Shown here piece by piece: positions 63,575-64,000 of a stretch of DNA of 64,000 nucleotides. The DNA is from Rhodobacter sp. NTK016B (GTDB taxonomy: Bacteria; Pseudomonadota; Alphaproteobacteria; Rhodobacterales; Rhodobacteraceae). The DNA is taken from assembly GCF_017303295.1 (NCBI RefSeq), contig NZ_JAFKOK010000002.1:1-64000 (forward strand). Direction: 5' to 3'. Each line of letters begins with the position of its first letter. Positions within the stretch are counted from its first letter, which is position 1. The position numbers were made by a program, and so were the translations under genes. The notes below the pieces were generated by a model that was not told the DNA's origin, did not search any database, and saw only the letters and a program-made list of their open reading frames with translations.

Positions 63575-64000
63575 GTGCAACGACTCGAGCGGCCATTCCT
63601 GATCATTTCGCGCGCCGCAGCCATTCTGGGCGTGCTGTTTCTTCTCTTCGTGGCGGCGCTTTCGGTCGCCGATATCCTGACCCGCGAAGCCACCGGGCGG
63701 CCCATCCGCGGGGCCTATGACCTGTCCGAACTGATGACGATCATCGTCATTGCCGCCTGTTTTCCTGCCGGTCTGCTGGAGCGGCGGCAGATCAAGGTGG
63801 CCTTTCTGGGCGCCATGCTGCCGCGCTGGGGCAACCGGGCGCTGGAGATCTTCGGGGCGCTGTGCACCGCGCTGATGTTCGCGGCCATCGCCTATTATGT
63901 CACGCTGCACGCCCAGCGCGTCACCGCGTCGAACGAATACACCATGGTCCTGCACTGGCCCGTCGCGCCCTGGTGGTGGGTCGCCGCCGCCTGTTTCTGG
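63575..64000 (+). CDS. TRAP transporter small permease (DctQ family), truncated by the window edge
   Basis: Translation from GTG 63575 (GGAG upstream) is open to the last base: 142 codons with no stop. The visible part has an N-terminal helix, the DctQ core LSVADILTREATGRPIRGAYDLSELM, then two further helices and a last hydrophobic stretch at the edge. The large DctM subunit should follow outside the window. Confidence 0.88.
   Translation, partial: MQRLERPFLIISRAAAILGVLFLLFVAALSVADILTREATGRPIRGAYDLSELMTIIVIAACFPAGLLERRQIKVAFLGAMLPRWGNRALEIFGALCTALMFAAIAYYVTLHAQRVTASNEYTMVLHWPVAPWWWVAAACFW

Noticed and set aside
1-64000. CRISPR arrays, insertion sequences, integrases, toxin-antitoxin pairs or phage defence genes
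   Set aside because: None were seen; there are no regularly spaced repeats and no transposase or integrase motifs, and gene content is chromosomal and metabolic.

Overview
The window is chromosomal DNA of a high-GC alphaproteobacterium, most probably a Rhodobacterales (Paracoccaceae/Roseobacteraceae) member. This rests on the protein repertoire, on the dense use of ATGA, GTGA and TGATG overlaps, and on a short intergenic repeat that I associate with this group. There are no phage genes, insertion sequences or CRISPR arrays. Fifty-seven protein genes (one cut by the right edge), one attenuator leader peptide and one tRNA are supported. Most other long reading frames are antisense shadows produced by GC-rich codon bias.

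Layout. 1-687 holds no convincing gene. 688-4943 carries envelope and redox genes (DUF302 protein, MsrQ/MsrP methionine sulfoxide repair, a secreted fasciclin protein, a GlcD-like flavoprotein). 4982-12659 is a complete D-xylose locus: xylF-xylH-xylG-xylB-xylA on the minus strand, a divergent ROK repressor, and between them a promoter covered by a perfect inverted repeat. A secreted VCBS/ASPIC protein overlaps the end of the repressor and faces a di-haem MauG-type peroxidase. 15717-22512 has an AEC permease, a gamma-glutamyltransferase-like enzyme, a TauE-type exporter, the divergent ectoine-catabolism pair doeD/doeB, and a secreted orphan. 22609-37827 is mixed housekeeping and metabolism: AlkB-type hydroxylase, FtsY, MgtC, DMT transporter, LLM oxidoreductase, UbiH-family hydroxylase, HAD phosphatase, GntR regulator, a GspE-N/GT2 fusion, CarA, SuhB, and a SPOR-PG_binding-trypsin-like protein that lacks two triad residues. 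38134-43354 carries glyQ and glyS separated by two membrane-protein genes, then rnpA and rpmH.

43645-52141 has a TVP38 protein with a mercuric-reductase-like flavoprotein, an orphan histidine kinase, tRNA-Arg(ACG), and a second-type tryptophanyl-tRNA synthetase behind a Trp-Trp leader peptide and terminator/antiterminator. It continues with a ThDP enzyme, a DUF533 protein and a DUF1624 protein. 52240-64000 is a catabolic region: AMP-ligase, thioesterase, IclR regulator, a tandem HxlR/zinc-ribbon regulator, a carotenoid/lignostilbene-type dioxygenase, and a divergent operon of hydrolase, nitronate-monooxygenase-like enzyme, acyl-CoA ligase, thiolase and TRAP transporter that runs off the right edge.

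The most notable items are the trpS attenuator (47484-47626), the four-copy hairpin repeat at gene 3' ends, the dioxygenase/CoA-ligase/TRAP island with its own palindromic sites, the duplicated HxlR-zinc-ribbon regulator, and the degenerate protease.
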